Positions 29,886-39,907 of a DNA stretch of 64,000 nucleotides are shown here, in pieces; within the stretch, counting starts at the first letter, position 1, and every line of letters starts with the position of its first letter. The position numbers were made by a program, and so were the translations under genes. Source of the stretch: CAWAYH01 sp963786195 (GTDB lineage Bacteria > Acidobacteriota > Vicinamibacteria > Vicinamibacterales > 2-12-FULL-66-21); assembly GCA_963786195.1 (NCBI GenBank), contig CAWAYH010000004.1:434001-498000 (forward strand). Reading direction: 5' to 3'. The notes beneath the pieces are model-generated. The model worked only from the letters and a program-made list of their open reading frames with translations. It did no database searches and was not told the DNA's origin.

Positions 29886-32297
29886 CTATTCTGCCCTGAG
29901 AGCCAGCAGCGGGTCGATGCGCGTCGCGCGCCGGACGGGCACCCAGGTCGCGAGGGCGGCTACCGCCATCAGGATCGTCACGACCGTCACGTAGGTCATC
30001 GGATCCGAAGGCGAGATGGGAAACAGGATGCTCGCCACACTGAAGGCGATCGCCGCGCCTCCGGCAAAACCAATGGCAGACCCGAGCGCTATCAGCCAGA
30101 ACGTCTGCCGCACGATGAGACGGCGGATATCGGTCGCCGCGGCCCCGAGAGCCATGCGGATCCCGATTTCCTGTACGCGGCGGCTGACCGAGTACGCGAT
30201 GACGCCGTACAGCCCCGACGCCGCGAACACGAGCGCGAGCACGCCGAACGACGCAAACATGCCGACGAGGATCTTGTTGGCAGAGAGCTCCTCCTCGAAT
30301 GCATCGTGGAGCGTGCGCATCTGATGCACGGGCACGTCGACATCCGCGGCGCGGACTTCGTTGCGGACCGAGGCGATGACGGCGTCCGGATCCGCCGCAC
30401 GGACCATCACCGCCATCGCGCGGACCGGCCGCTGGCGAGCCGGCAGATAGATTTGCGGGTTCGTGCCTTCCAGGTCCGGACGCCTGACGTCGCCCGCCAC
30501 GCCGACGACCTGCAGCCAGGCGGGCGGCCCCGACGGATCGTCGATCGCGACGCGTCCGGCGATCGCGCGCTCGACGCTCCCCCAGTAGCGATCGGCCATC
30601 GCGCGGCTCACGATGGTGACGGCCTGACGGCCCTCGGTGTCCTCGGCCGTGAAGCTGCGGCCCGCGATCACGGGGATACCGGCCGTGGCCAGGAAGGTCT
30701 CGGACGCCGTCACCGCGACGGCCCACGGCCGCTCGTCCTCGCGCGATCCGCCGCGGCCGTCGATTCTGAGATTCGCGACGCGTTCGGCGCCGAGAATCGG
30801 GAGCTGGTCCACGGCAGCGGCCTGCCGGACACCCGGTATCTGCGTCACGCGCGCGAGGAGCCGATCGTAGTACTCACGCACCGATGCGTCGGTCGTGTAG
30901 CGCCATTCCGGAATGTCGAGCTGAAGCGTCAGCACGTTCGTCGGGTCGAAGCCGAGCGGAATGCGCGTGATGGCGATCATGCTGCGGACGAGCAGGCCCG
31001 ACACGATGAGGAGCGCCATCGCCAGCGCGAGCTGCGACACGACCAGCACGGATCGGCTGCGGCGTCCGCGAATGTCGCCGCCGGTCAGCGGCGAGCCGTC
31101 CTTCAACGTCGCATTCACGTCCGTGGTCGACGACTGTAGAGCCGGAATGACACTGAAGAGGATGGGCGTGGCCAGCGACAGCGCGGCGGTGAACAGCAGG
31201 ACGTTGCGGTCGATGACCACCATCGCGAAGAACGGATCGTACGCAACCGCCTTCATGATCGCCAGGCCGGCGGTCGCGAAGACGAGCCCCAGCAGCCCGC
31301 CGAGTATGCCCAGGCACACGCTCTCGGTCAGGAGCTGCCGTACGAGCCGGACTCGGGAAGCGCCGAGCGCCGTGCGGACCGCGAGCTCCCGGCGTCGAGC
31401 GGTCGCGCGGGCCATGACGAGGTTTGCGATGTTGGCGCACGCAATCAACAACACGAAGCCGACCACGATCATCAGCAGCGCAAGCACCACCCAGGTGTCG
31501 GTGGTGACCACCGACTCCCGGGTCGACGCAACGCGCGCCGTCCAGCCCTGGTTCGTCTTTGGATAGTCGCGCGCGAGGCGCTTCGACACCTCGCGGATTT
31601 CCGCGTCTGCCTGGGCGACGGTGGCGCCTGGCTTCAGCCGTCCGCTGACGCGGTACTCGCGACGGTCGCGCGGTGCGGACGGGTCGAGCGGCAGCGGAAC
31701 CCAGACGTCGATCTGGCTCATGTTGCCGATCTCGATCTCCGGCGTCAGCACCCCCCGCACGGTGTGGGGCTGACCGTCGAGCATCAGGAACTGAGCGACG
31801 ATCGCGCGATCGCCCCCGAACTGGCGCATCCAGAACTGATGGCTGAGCACGACCGTCGGCGCGGCGCCCGGTGCGTCATCGCCCGGCGCGAACGATCGTC
31901 CTTCAGTCGGCGCGAGACCCCAGACATCGAAGAGGTTGCTCGTGATTCGATTCGCCGTCAGCCGTGCCGCGTCTCCCTTCCCCGTCATCGTCAGCGTCGC
32001 GCGCGTTGCCGCGGCGATCGACTGGAAGGACTGCAGCGACTGACGGTAGTCGAGGATGTCGGGAATGGATGACGCGCCGCGGTCGCCGCCACGCTGGGGA
32101 TCGATCGTGTAGATCCACCCGAGCGTCTCCTGGTCCCGCATGGGAAGCGGCCTGAGCAGCAGCACGTTGGAGAAACTGAAGATGACGGTGTTGGCGCCGA
32201 TGGCGAGCGCAAGGGTGAGAACAATCAGGCCGGAGTAGCCCGGCTGTTTGAGGACGACCCGGGCGCCATAGCGCAGGTCCTGAAGCAGCGTGCGCAT
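29886..32297 (-). CDS. Second ADOP-family duplicated permease, ~803 aa
   Basis: Two MacB-core plus FtsX modules in tandem: TLLQDLRYGARVVLKQPGYSG opens the first; its FtsX part is near ELAVRTALGASRVRLVRQLL; the second ends with VQEIGIRMALGAAATDIRRL and RATRIDPLLALRAE. It shares architecture but only family-level sequence with the ADOP at 24239-26923 and lacks the extra N-terminal helix block of that protein. The ATG at 32297 (MRTLLQDLRYG) is chosen over a TTG eight codons upstream because family members start there. No PadR gene or operator is beside it; it lies 35 bases after parC and might be partly co-transcribed with it. Confidence 0.85.
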   Translation of the reverse strand: MRTLLQDLRYGARVVLKQPGYSGLIVLTLALAIGANTVIFSFSNVLLLRPLPMRDQETLGWIYTIDPQRGGDRGASSIPDILDYRQSLQSFQSIAAATRATLTMTGKGDAARLTANRITSNLFDVWGLAPTEGRSFAPGDDAPGAAPTVVLSHQFWMRQFGGDRAIVAQFLMLDGQPHTVRGVLTPEIEIGNMSQIDVWVPLPLDPSAPRDRREYRVSGRLKPGATVAQADAEIREVSKRLARDYPKTNQGWTARVASTRESVVTTDTWVVLALLMIVVGFVLLIACANIANLVMARATARRRELAVRTALGASRVRLVRQLLTESVCLGILGGLLGLVFATAGLAIMKAVAYDPFFAMVVIDRNVLLFTAALSLATPILFSVIPALQSSTTDVNATLKDGSPLTGGDIRGRRSRSVLVVSQLALAMALLIVSGLLVRSMIAITRIPLGFDPTNVLTLQLDIPEWRYTTDASVREYYDRLLARVTQIPGVRQAAAVDQLPILGAERVANLRIDGRGGSREDERPWAVAVTASETFLATAGIPVIAGRSFTAEDTEGRQAVTIVSRAMADRYWGSVERAIAGRVAIDDPSGPPAWLQVVGVAGDVRRPDLEGTNPQIYLPARQRPVRAMAVMVRAADPDAVIASVRNEVRAADVDVPVHQMRTLHDAFEEELSANKILVGMFASFGVLALVFAASGLYGVIAYSVSRRVQEIGIRMALGAAATDIRRLIVRQTFWLIALGSAIGFAGGAAIAFSVASILFPISPSDPMTYVTVVTILMAVAALATWVPVRRATRIDPLLALRAE

Positions 32298-32332
32298 GAG
32301 GTATGTAGACGAGGAACGCAAGAGCGGCGTTC

Positions 32333-34726
32333 CTATTCCGGGAACGGCGCCGGCGCTTCGGGCACCGGCCAGACAATCCCGGTGAACTGGCCGCGCTGCA
32401 GCAGCTCGCGGCCCTTCCCTCCCCGCCCGGTGACCTCGTACTTCGCGGTGCTGATCGTCTGTTCCGCACCCCGGCTCGTTTCGACGGTCAGCAGGTCGCG
32501 GTCCCCGGAGGAGGCGACGAACCCGAGGACGCGATCGGCCTTCGACGTCAGCTTGATGAGGATCACGCCGCGTCCGGGTCCCGACAGGAAGTTGATCTCG
32601 TCCACCTTGCAGAGGATGGCCCGCGCCTCGTGCGTCGCGGCGATGATCACCTCCTCGCCGGTCGCTCTGGCGACGCCGACGATCTGCGCGCCGCCGGCGG
32701 CCTTTGCGAAGCGCCGGCCCGCGCGCGTGCTCGGCTCGACAAACGGCTCGAGGCTGAAGCGCAGGCTGTACCCGTCGCTCGACGCGGCGACGGCGTGCAC
32801 GGGCGGAACGTCGCCTTCCTTCTTCGCCGCGATCGGCCCGATCGCCCGCGGATCCAGGCTGAGCGCGGCGACGATCCGTTCGCCATCCTTCAGCTTGAAG
32901 AAGCGCTGAATCGGCTCACCGTACCCGGTCGACGCCGGCAGATCGGTGAAGCGTGTCGAGTAGGCGACACCGAAGTTGCTGAAGAACACCGCGGACGCCC
33001 TGGTGCTGCCGGGCAGCACGGCGAGCACGGCGTCACCTTCGCGGACGCGCGTCGTGGCGACGTCCTTGACTTCCTTCTGCCGCTTCACCCATCCGTCGCG
33101 CGACACCACCACGACGTTGTCTTCTTCGACGATGAAGTCCTCGGCCGTGTATTCGGCCTCGCCGGCGTCGCTCGAGATGGCGGTCCGTCGTGCGTCGCCG
33201 TAGGCCTTCTGGATCTGTTCGATCTCGACCTTCACGACGCCCCAGCGGCCGGGCTCGTCCTTCAGGAGGGTGTTGATCTGCCGGGCGCGCCGGCGTTTCT
33301 CTTCGAGCTCCTTCCTGATGATCAGGATCTCGAGCCGCGCGAGCCGGTAGATCTTCAGCTCGAGGATCGCGTCGGTCTGGTCGGCGTCGAGGCCGAAGCG
33401 CTTGATGATCTGCTGCGCCGCGTCCGGCTTCCCTTCCGACTTGCGGACGATCTTGAGGATCTCGTCGAGCGCGTCGAAGACTTTCTCGAATCCCTCGAGG
33501 ATGTGCAGCCGCTTCTTGATCGCCTGGAGCTCGTGCTCCAGGCGCTTCGTCACGACCTCCAGCCGGAAATGGAGGAAGTGCCAGAGGATCGCGTGAAGGT
33601 CGAGCCGCTCCGGCCGTCCGATTTCGGCGTTCTCGGTCGGGATGAGGCACGTCAGGTTGACGATGAAGCTGGTCTGCAGCGGCGTGTGCTTGAAGAGGTA
33701 CGCCATCACCATCTTCTCGTCGGCGTCCTTCTTCAGCTCCAGCGCGATTCGCACGTCCTCCGTCGACAGATCCTTGACATCGAGAAGAGGCGGCAGCTTG
33801 CGGCTGAGCGCAACCTCGGCGATGCGCTCCACCAGCGCTGACTTGTTGACGGTGTAGGGCACGCTGGTGATGTAGATCGTCTTGCCGCCGCGCGTGACGG
33901 GACCCTCTTCCCAGGTCGCGCGCAGCCTGACGGCGCCCGACCCGCTCTTGTAGATCTGCTTCAGCTCTTCCGGCGAGTTCAGCATCTCGCCACCGGTGGG
34001 AAAATCCGGGCCTTTCACGTAGCGACAGAGCTGCACGCTGCTCAGGTCAGGATTGTCGAGCAGCTTCAGCAGCGCCGTACAGACCTCGTTGAGGTTGTGC
34101 GGCGGAATGTTGGTCGCCATGCCGACTGCAATGCCGGTGGCGCCGTTGATCAGCAGGTTGGGAATGCGCGCGGGCAGCACGACCGGCTCGGTCTTCGTGC
34201 CGTCGTAGTTCGGCCGGAAGTGAACGGTCGACTGATCGATCTCCGTCAGCAGCTCGTCGCTGAGCCGCGCGAGCCGGCACTCGGTGTACCGCATCGCGGC
34301 AGCCGCATCGCCGTCGAGCGAGCCGAAGTTCCCGGACCCGTCGACGAGCGGATAGCGGAGGGAGAACGGCTGCGCCATGCGGACGAGCGTTTCGTACAGC
34401 GCGGCGTCGCCGTGGGGATGGTAATTGCCCATGACGTCGCCCACGACCTTGGCGCACTTGCGATGCTTGGTGTCCGCCGTGAGGTTCTGCTGCCACATCG
34501 TAAAGAGGATGCGGCGCTGCACCGGCTTCAGCCCGTCCCGAACGTCCGGCAGGGCGCGCGAGGTGATGACCGACAGTGCGTAATTGAGATACCGGGCCTG
34601 CGCCGCCTCGTGCAGCGCGACCGACTCCGGCTCGCCACCACCGGTGCCTCTCGGACCCGCATCAATCACATCCCCGTCACCCGCAGCGTCGAACAGCGAC
34701 CCGCCGCCCTTTTTCCGCTTCGCCAC
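32333..34726 (-). CDS. parC: DNA topoisomerase IV subunit A
   Basis: Breakage-reunion subunit of a type IIA topoisomerase, 797 residues. It has the winged-helix and tower core (YALSVITSRALPDVRDGLKPVQRRILF, HPHGDAALYETLVRMAQPF) and the catalytic tyrosine in AAMRYTECRLA. NLLINGATGIAVGMATNIPPHNLNE, the coiled-coil tower (ILEGFEKVFDALDEILKIVR) and a C-terminal beta-pinwheel (DNVVVVSRDGWVKRQ) follow. A GRGGKG motif near the C-terminus resembles a GyrA box but lies in the last blade. It probably pairs with parE at 15622-17539, 15 kb away. Naming it ParC rather than GyrA is an inference. Confidence 0.85.
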   Translation of the reverse strand: MAKRKKGGGSLFDAAGDGDVIDAGPRGTGGGEPESVALHEAAQARYLNYALSVITSRALPDVRDGLKPVQRRILFTMWQQNLTADTKHRKCAKVVGDVMGNYHPHGDAALYETLVRMAQPFSLRYPLVDGSGNFGSLDGDAAAAMRYTECRLARLSDELLTEIDQSTVHFRPNYDGTKTEPVVLPARIPNLLINGATGIAVGMATNIPPHNLNEVCTALLKLLDNPDLSSVQLCRYVKGPDFPTGGEMLNSPEELKQIYKSGSGAVRLRATWEEGPVTRGGKTIYITSVPYTVNKSALVERIAEVALSRKLPPLLDVKDLSTEDVRIALELKKDADEKMVMAYLFKHTPLQTSFIVNLTCLIPTENAEIGRPERLDLHAILWHFLHFRLEVVTKRLEHELQAIKKRLHILEGFEKVFDALDEILKIVRKSEGKPDAAQQIIKRFGLDADQTDAILELKIYRLARLEILIIRKELEEKRRRARQINTLLKDEPGRWGVVKVEIEQIQKAYGDARRTAISSDAGEAEYTAEDFIVEEDNVVVVSRDGWVKRQKEVKDVATTRVREGDAVLAVLPGSTRASAVFFSNFGVAYSTRFTDLPASTGYGEPIQRFFKLKDGERIVAALSLDPRAIGPIAAKKEGDVPPVHAVAASSDGYSLRFSLEPFVEPSTRAGRRFAKAAGGAQIVGVARATGEEVIIAATHEARAILCKVDEINFLSGPGRGVILIKLTSKADRVLGFVASSGDRDLLTVETSRGAEQTISTAKYEVTGRGGKGRELLQRGQFTGIVWPVPEAPAPFPE

Positions 34727-34871
34727 TCAATGACCTCCTGGAGGGGGAGAATAGCAAATTCGGAAGGTGCTGGAGGTGCTGGGGGTGCTGAAGGTGCGGC
34801 GAACCAATTGTCGATTGAGCTTTGTTCCCCACGCGCACGCCTGTCATGCTGATTGAACCTAGTGAATCGAC

Positions 34872-35771
34872 ATGTATCGCTATCTACATCTTGACGTCTT
34901 CACCGATCGGCGCTTCGAAGGCAACCAGCTGGCGGTGTTTCCGGAGCCGCAGGGCCTCAGCGTCGAACAGATGCAGCGCATCGCGAACGAGATGGCCTTC
35001 TCCGAGACGACCTTCATCTTTCCCCCGGAGGGCTCCGGGGACGTCCGCATGCGAATCTTCACGCCCGCGGAAGAGCTGCCGATGGCGGGGCACCCGACGG
35101 TCGGCAGCACGTTTGCGCTCGCGAGCGAAGGCACCATCGCAAAGGGCCGCGAACAGTTCGTGTTCGAACTGGGCGTGGGTCCGACGCCGGTCTCACTCGA
35201 GTGGGGTCCCAACGGCCTCGAGTTCGCGTGGATGACGCAGAAGCTGCCGACTTTTGGCACGCCGATCGCCGACCGGGAGGCGCTGGCAGCGGCGATCGGG
35301 CTGTCGGCTCAGCATCTCAGCAGCCGGCCGGCACAGGTCGTCTCCTGCGGCGTGCCGTTTCTCTTCGTGCCGATCGAGACCCGGGCCGCCGTGGACGAGG
35401 TGACGATCGATCGCAAAGCCCTCGCGCGGTGCTGTCAGGCCTCCGGCGTCGACGAGCGGCCCGTGTTTTTCTTCACCCTGGACCGCGCGGGCGCGGGAGA
35501 AGAAACGGTATACAGCCGCATGCTCGCCCCCGGATTCGGCATCGCCGAGGATCCAGCGACGGGCGCAGCCAGCGGTCCGCTGGGCTCTTACCTCCTCCAC
35601 CATGGGCTCGTCTCGGCCGAATCGGCGCGCAGCATGCTGAGCCTGCAGGGCGTCGCCATGGGCCGACCGAGTCGCATCTACATCTCGATCGACAGCGAGC
35701 GCGGCGCCATCAGCCGTGTGCGCGTGGGCGGCAAGTCGGTGCTGGTAGGACGAGGGCAGATCGAGATCTAG
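34872..35771 (+). CDS. PhzF-family isomerase-like protein, 299 aa
   Basis: A two-domain protein of the PhzF/diaminopimelate-epimerase fold. The N-terminal domain begins YLHLDVFTDRRFEGNQLAVF and carries the catalytic glutamate in MAFSETTFIF (E45); GHPTVGSTFAL follows. The C-terminal domain has EDPATGAASGPLGSYL, the second hallmark loop. PhzF itself isomerises a dihydro-hydroxyanthranilate in phenazine synthesis, but most homologues have no known substrate and no phenazine genes are near. It is divergent from parC; the gap contains GGTGCTG mini-repeats (34768-34795). Confidence 0.85.
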   Translation: MYRYLHLDVFTDRRFEGNQLAVFPEPQGLSVEQMQRIANEMAFSETTFIFPPEGSGDVRMRIFTPAEELPMAGHPTVGSTFALASEGTIAKGREQFVFELGVGPTPVSLEWGPNGLEFAWMTQKLPTFGTPIADREALAAAIGLSAQHLSSRPAQVVSCGVPFLFVPIETRAAVDEVTIDRKALARCCQASGVDERPVFFFTLDRAGAGEETVYSRMLAPGFGIAEDPATGAASGPLGSYLLHHGLVSAESARSMLSLQGVAMGRPSRIYISIDSERGAISRVRVGGKSVLVGRGQIEI

Positions 35772-35818
35772 ACGCGGGAAATCGCGATCTGGCACGGTCT
35801 GAGCGAAGATAGAAGACC

Positions 35819-38119
35819 GTGAACGCCTTCATGTCTCGATTTCTACGGCGAACCCTGCTTGCAGCACCGGCGCTCGCCTTCATTCTCCTGGCGGCCGCAT
35901 GCTCGAAAAACCCGGACACAGCAAAACGGGAGTATCTCGACCGCGGTAACCGGTACGTCGACCAACAGAAGTACCGCGAGGCGATCATCGAGTACCGGAA
36001 CGCGATTCTCCTCGACCAGAACTTCGGCGAGGCGCACCAGAGGCTGGCCGAGGCCTACGTCAAGGTCAACGAGCTCGAGGACGCCGCCCGGGAATACATC
36101 AGGGCCGCCGACGCGATGCCGGACAACGTGGAGGCGCAGCTTCGGGCGGGGAACGTCCTGCTGCTCGGGTCACAGTTCGATGACGCGAAGGCGAGGGCTG
36201 AGAAAGTCCTGGGCCGCGACCCGAAGAATCTGGACGCCCAGCTCCTGCTCGCGAACTCCCTGGCGGGCCTCCGCGACTTCGATGGCGCGCTCAGGGAGAT
36301 CGAGGAAGCGCTCGAGCTGGACCCCAACGCCAGCCGCGCCTACGGAAGCCTGGGCGTGGCCCAATGGGCCAGGGGCGATCGCGCGAAGGCCGAGGCCGCC
36401 TTCCGAAGGGCCATCGAGCTGAATCCTTCGTCGGCGAACGCACGGATTGGCCTGGCGCACTACCTGTGGTCCGTCGGTCGCGCGAGTGAAGCCGAACCGA
36501 TGCTCGAGTCAGCGGTGAAGCTGGACCCAGGATCCAGAATCGCGCGCCGGGCCCTCGTTGCGTTCTACTTCACCACCAATCGCATCGCGAAAGCGGAGCC
36601 GCACATCAAGGCGATGGCCGAGACGTCGACCGACGTGCCGGCCAGGCTGGCTCTGGCCGACTACTACATGTTCCTGAGACGGCCGGCGGAGGCGCGGCCA
36701 ATCCTCGATGCGCTGTCGGCGAATCCCGCCGCCTTTGCCGACGCCAGGCGCCGCCTGGCCGCGATTGCGTTCGCGACCGGTCAGACCCAGGAGGCCCATC
36801 GCATCATCGATGACATGCTCGCCAAACGCCCGATGAACGCGCAGGCGCTGCAGCTGAAGGGACAGTTCCTCGTCGCAGAGGGCAAGATAGACGAGGGCCT
36901 GGAACCGGTGGAGACCGCGGTCAGGGAGGAGCCGCGGCTGATTGGGGCTCAGTATCTGCTGGGGATGATCCACGCCGCGCGCAACGAGAACGAAGCGGCC
37001 ACCACCGCGTTTCTCCAGGTCCTTCGCCTGAATCCGCATGCGACCGCCGCGCAGCTGCAGCTCGCCCGCCTGAACCTCACGCGCAGCGGCGCAAAATCGG
37101 CCGTGCAGTACGCCGAGGCGGCCGTCAGGGATCGGCCGGACAGCCCGGTCGCGCACCTGCTGCTGGCGCGTGCGCTGATGAGCGGGGGCAACCTGACGCG
37201 CGCCGCGTCGGAGCTGAAAACCCTCGAGAAGAGATTTCCCGACGCGCCGCTCGTGCAGTCGGCGCTGGGGACGCTGGCGCTGCTCCGGCGTAACGCGAAG
37301 GAAGCCCGCCGGGCCTTCGAACGAGCGACCGCGCTCGACCCGACTCTTGTGGAGCCGTTGTCAGGACTCGTCGGGATGGATCTCGCCGCGAAACGGCCGT
37401 CGGACGCGGTCGCGCGCGTGAAGGCGGCGCTCGAACGATCGCCCGACGCAACGGACGTGCAGCTGGTGGCCGCGCAAACGTATGCGGCTGCCGGCGATCT
37501 GGCGGGATCCGAAGCGATCCTGCGCCGGGTCGTCGAGGCCCATCCTGACGAGTACGAAGCGTATTCGATGCTCGGTCAGCTCTATATCGCCCAACGACGG
37601 CTCGATCAGGCGACGCTCGAATACGAGGCGCTGGCGAAGCGGCGACCGGCGTCCGCCGTCGGCGCCCTCACAATGGCCGGGATCGTTCTCCAGGCGCAGG
37701 GGAAGACCGAGGAGGCCAGGCAGAAATACGAGCAGGTGCTCGCGGCGGCGCCGCGCGCGCCTGTCGCAGCCAACAACCTCGCGTGGATTATTGTCGAGCT
37801 GAAGGGCAACCTCGACCAGGCGTTGACGCTCGCGCGAACCGCGCAGGCCGCCATGCCCGATTCGCCGGAAGTGAGCGATACGATCGGCTGGATCTACTAC
37901 CACAAGAACCTGACCACGCTCGCGGTTCGGTCGTTTCGAGAAGCGATCGACCGTACGCCCGCCAATCCGACCTACCACTATCACCTCGGCCTCGCTCATC
38001 TCAGAGCGGGTGACACGACCGAGGCGCGCCAGGCGTTGCAGCGGGCGCTGAAGCTGAACCCTCAGTTCAGCGGTGCCGCCGACGCGCGCGACAAGCTTGC
38101 CTCGATTGGAACTCGGTGA
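35819..38119 (+). CDS. PrsT-like TPR lipoprotein of a PEP-CTERM export system
   Basis: A lipoprotein signal (LLAAPALAFILLAAAC) with the lipobox Cys is followed by about 18 tetratricopeptide repeats over 730 residues (for example KYREAIIEYRNAILLDQNFGE, KAEAAFRRAIELNPSSANAR and ATLEYEALAKRRPASA). Length and layout match the PrsT-type TPR lipoproteins linked to exosortase/PEP-CTERM systems. The next gene encodes a PEP-CTERM protein, which supports that reading. A GTG at 35819 or the ATG at 35831 could be the start. The exosortase itself is not in the window. Soluble periplasmic or outer-membrane-anchored scaffolding is the expected role. Confidence 0.75.
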   Translation: MNAFMSRFLRRTLLAAPALAFILLAAACSKNPDTAKREYLDRGNRYVDQQKYREAIIEYRNAILLDQNFGEAHQRLAEAYVKVNELEDAAREYIRAADAMPDNVEAQLRAGNVLLLGSQFDDAKARAEKVLGRDPKNLDAQLLLANSLAGLRDFDGALREIEEALELDPNASRAYGSLGVAQWARGDRAKAEAAFRRAIELNPSSANARIGLAHYLWSVGRASEAEPMLESAVKLDPGSRIARRALVAFYFTTNRIAKAEPHIKAMAETSTDVPARLALADYYMFLRRPAEARPILDALSANPAAFADARRRLAAIAFATGQTQEAHRIIDDMLAKRPMNAQALQLKGQFLVAEGKIDEGLEPVETAVREEPRLIGAQYLLGMIHAARNENEAATTAFLQVLRLNPHATAAQLQLARLNLTRSGAKSAVQYAEAAVRDRPDSPVAHLLLARALMSGGNLTRAASELKTLEKRFPDAPLVQSALGTLALLRRNAKEARRAFERATALDPTLVEPLSGLVGMDLAAKRPSDAVARVKAALERSPDATDVQLVAAQTYAAAGDLAGSEAILRRVVEAHPDEYEAYSMLGQLYIAQRRLDQATLEYEALAKRRPASAVGALTMAGIVLQAQGKTEEARQKYEQVLAAAPRAPVAANNLAWIIVELKGNLDQALTLARTAQAAMPDSPEVSDTIGWIYYHKNLTTLAVRSFREAIDRTPANPTYHYHLGLAHLRAGDTTEARQALQRALKLNPQFSGAADARDKLASIGTR

Positions 38120-38372
38120 ATCTCAGATTGCAGAGGGCAGATTCGGGTGCCTCCGAACAAGAACGTAATTCTGACTCAGAAGGATCGAAAACATTTCAGC
38201 GGCAGATTTGATTCTTCCTGTGAGATGAGTTCCTGAACGCGTCGTACAGATTTTCACGCATTGTCACTGGCCTGCGGTGGCGTTTGTTTTGCTGATGAGG
38301 CGCGGCCCTCGGCTTGCGAGAGCTGCACCCTCACGCTGACAACCGACCTTCATTCCGAAACGAGCCGATCGC

Positions 38373-39386
38373 ATGCAGACACTGTCCCGACTGCTCCTCA
38401 GCTGTTTCATCGGAATCCTCATCGTGAGTCCCGCTGCCGCCGAACCGATTGGCGCCACGATCGCGCCGACGATCGTCACGGCGGGGCCTAACCCCAACGC
38501 GGGGATATATGCAACACCCCGAGGTGTCGGATACGACGGCGTGGGGGGACTGATCATCACCCGCTCGGACGGCAGCTTCCTGTGCACTGGCTCGTTGCTG
38601 TCGTCGGGAAGGCAGATCCTCACGGCCGCACACTGTCTGACGAGCGGCACGGGCGAATTGCTCGCGACCAGCACGCAGGCCGTGTTCTTCCCGAGTCCGG
38701 CCGGGACCGAGGCCGCGGTGGCCACCTCGTTCCTGGTGCATCCGGATTGGAACGGCAACCTTTTCGGCGGCAACGACCTCGCCATCATCACGTTCGACAA
38801 CGAGTTCTCGGCCGGCGTGCAGCGGTACGACCTCTATACGGGGACCGGCGACGTAGGGGCCAACTACAACGTCGCGGGCTTTGGCGCGTCCGGGAATGGC
38901 AACACCGGAGCGGTAATCGGCGCAGGCACAAGACGTCAGGGTCAAAACACGTGGGACACCACGTGCGCGATTATCGCCTTCCTGGGGTGCACCGGAGGCA
39001 CCAACATCCTGTTGTCCGATTTCGACAACGGGTTGGCTGCGAATGACGGATTTGGATTCTTCTTCGGACTGATCAACCCGGGCCTGGGCGTGAACGAAGT
39101 CAATACCGCCGGAGGTGACTCGGGCGGCCCGAGCTTCCTGAACGGTCAGGTCGCCGGGATCACGTCGTTCGGTCTTCGTCTGGCAGCGGGCGCGATTACC
39201 CCGGATATCAATGGCGCGCTGGACTCGAGCTTCGGCGAGTACTCCGGGTTCACGCGCGTCTCCAGCTACGCCGACTGGATCAACGGGAACGCCGTTCCCG
39301 AGCCCGGTTCGCTCATCCTGCTCGGCTCAGGCCTGCTGGGCGCCGCCGCCGCCCGCCGGCGACGGAAGAACGCCCGGGTCGCCTGA
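38373..39386 (+). CDS. Trypsin-like serine protease with PEP-CTERM sorting signal
   Basis: A secreted protease of 337 residues. The signal peptide ends near SPAAAEP. The chymotrypsin-fold triad is visible: His87 in LTAAHC, Asp135 in GGNDLAIIT and Ser250 in GGDSGGP. The C-terminus carries a complete PEP-CTERM signal: VPEPGS, a hydrophobic helix (LILLGSGLLGAAAA) and RRRRK. It would be exported, then cut and anchored or released by an exosortase. It follows the PrsT-like gene by 253 bases, a space that is AT-richer (38150-38260), probably holds the promoter and contains no gene. Confidence 0.9.
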   Translation: MQTLSRLLLSCFIGILIVSPAAAEPIGATIAPTIVTAGPNPNAGIYATPRGVGYDGVGGLIITRSDGSFLCTGSLLSSGRQILTAAHCLTSGTGELLATSTQAVFFPSPAGTEAAVATSFLVHPDWNGNLFGGNDLAIITFDNEFSAGVQRYDLYTGTGDVGANYNVAGFGASGNGNTGAVIGAGTRRQGQNTWDTTCAIIAFLGCTGGTNILLSDFDNGLAANDGFGFFFGLINPGLGVNEVNTAGGDSGGPSFLNGQVAGITSFGLRLAAGAITPDINGALDSSFGEYSGFTRVSSYADWINGNAVPEPGSLILLGSGLLGAAAARRRRKNARVA

Positions 39387-39389
39387 GGG

Positions 39390-39866
39390 TCAGTCGAACT
39401 CGAATCGCGGGGCGCTCTGCTGCGTGCCGACGCGCCCCGCGAGAATATCCGCCTTGAAGTAGTTCTCTCCCCGGATCGGCCAGCCCGCCAGCCGTCTCAG
39501 CATCGCGATCTGGCCGACGTGCGTGAGCGCATCCGCTACCGGTCCCTGAAACAGCTTCTCTGCGGACGATTCCAGCGGCGCGTCTGACGCCAGGTAGCCG
39601 TCGAACGCCCCAATCGCCGCGAAAAACCGCTCGACTTCCTTGTCCCACGGAAGCGGGGTCGACGAGTGCCACGCTTGCTGACCCTTCGCGATCGACAGTC
39701 CCCAGTCGAACAGGTCGCCGATGTGCGCGAGGATTTGTCCGGGCGTCCGGCTCTGGTCGCCGGCGCGAAAGTCGGCAAAGCTCGCCGGCGCATCCCGAAC
39801 GGCTTTGCTGCCGCGATACGCAACGACTGCTACTGTGTGACGTAGAAAAGTTCGTGAGTCTGGCAT
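39390..39866 (-). CDS. DinB superfamily protein, 158 aa
   Basis: A DinB-like four-helix protein: FRAGDQSRTPGQILAHIGDLFDW, then VADALTHVGQIAMLRRLAGWP near the C-terminus. The metal-site histidines would be in LAHIGD and LTHVGQ, one fewer than in the two other members in this window, so metal binding is less certain. It converges on the protease gene with only three bases between the stop codons; no terminator hairpin fits there. Confidence 0.8.
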   Translation of the reverse strand: MPDSRTFLRHTVAVVAYRGSKAVRDAPASFADFRAGDQSRTPGQILAHIGDLFDWGLSIAKGQQAWHSSTPLPWDKEVERFFAAIGAFDGYLASDAPLESSAEKLFQGPVADALTHVGQIAMLRRLAGWPIRGENYFKADILAGRVGTQQSAPRFEFD

Positions 39867-39907
39867 GGTTTGCTGACGCTGATCGAACTTTCGGTCTTCG
39901 GCTTCGG

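Noticed and set aside
29400..31139. Long plus-strand frame opposite the second ADOP gene
   Set aside because: Shadow frame; the opposite strand has a complete ADOP protein.
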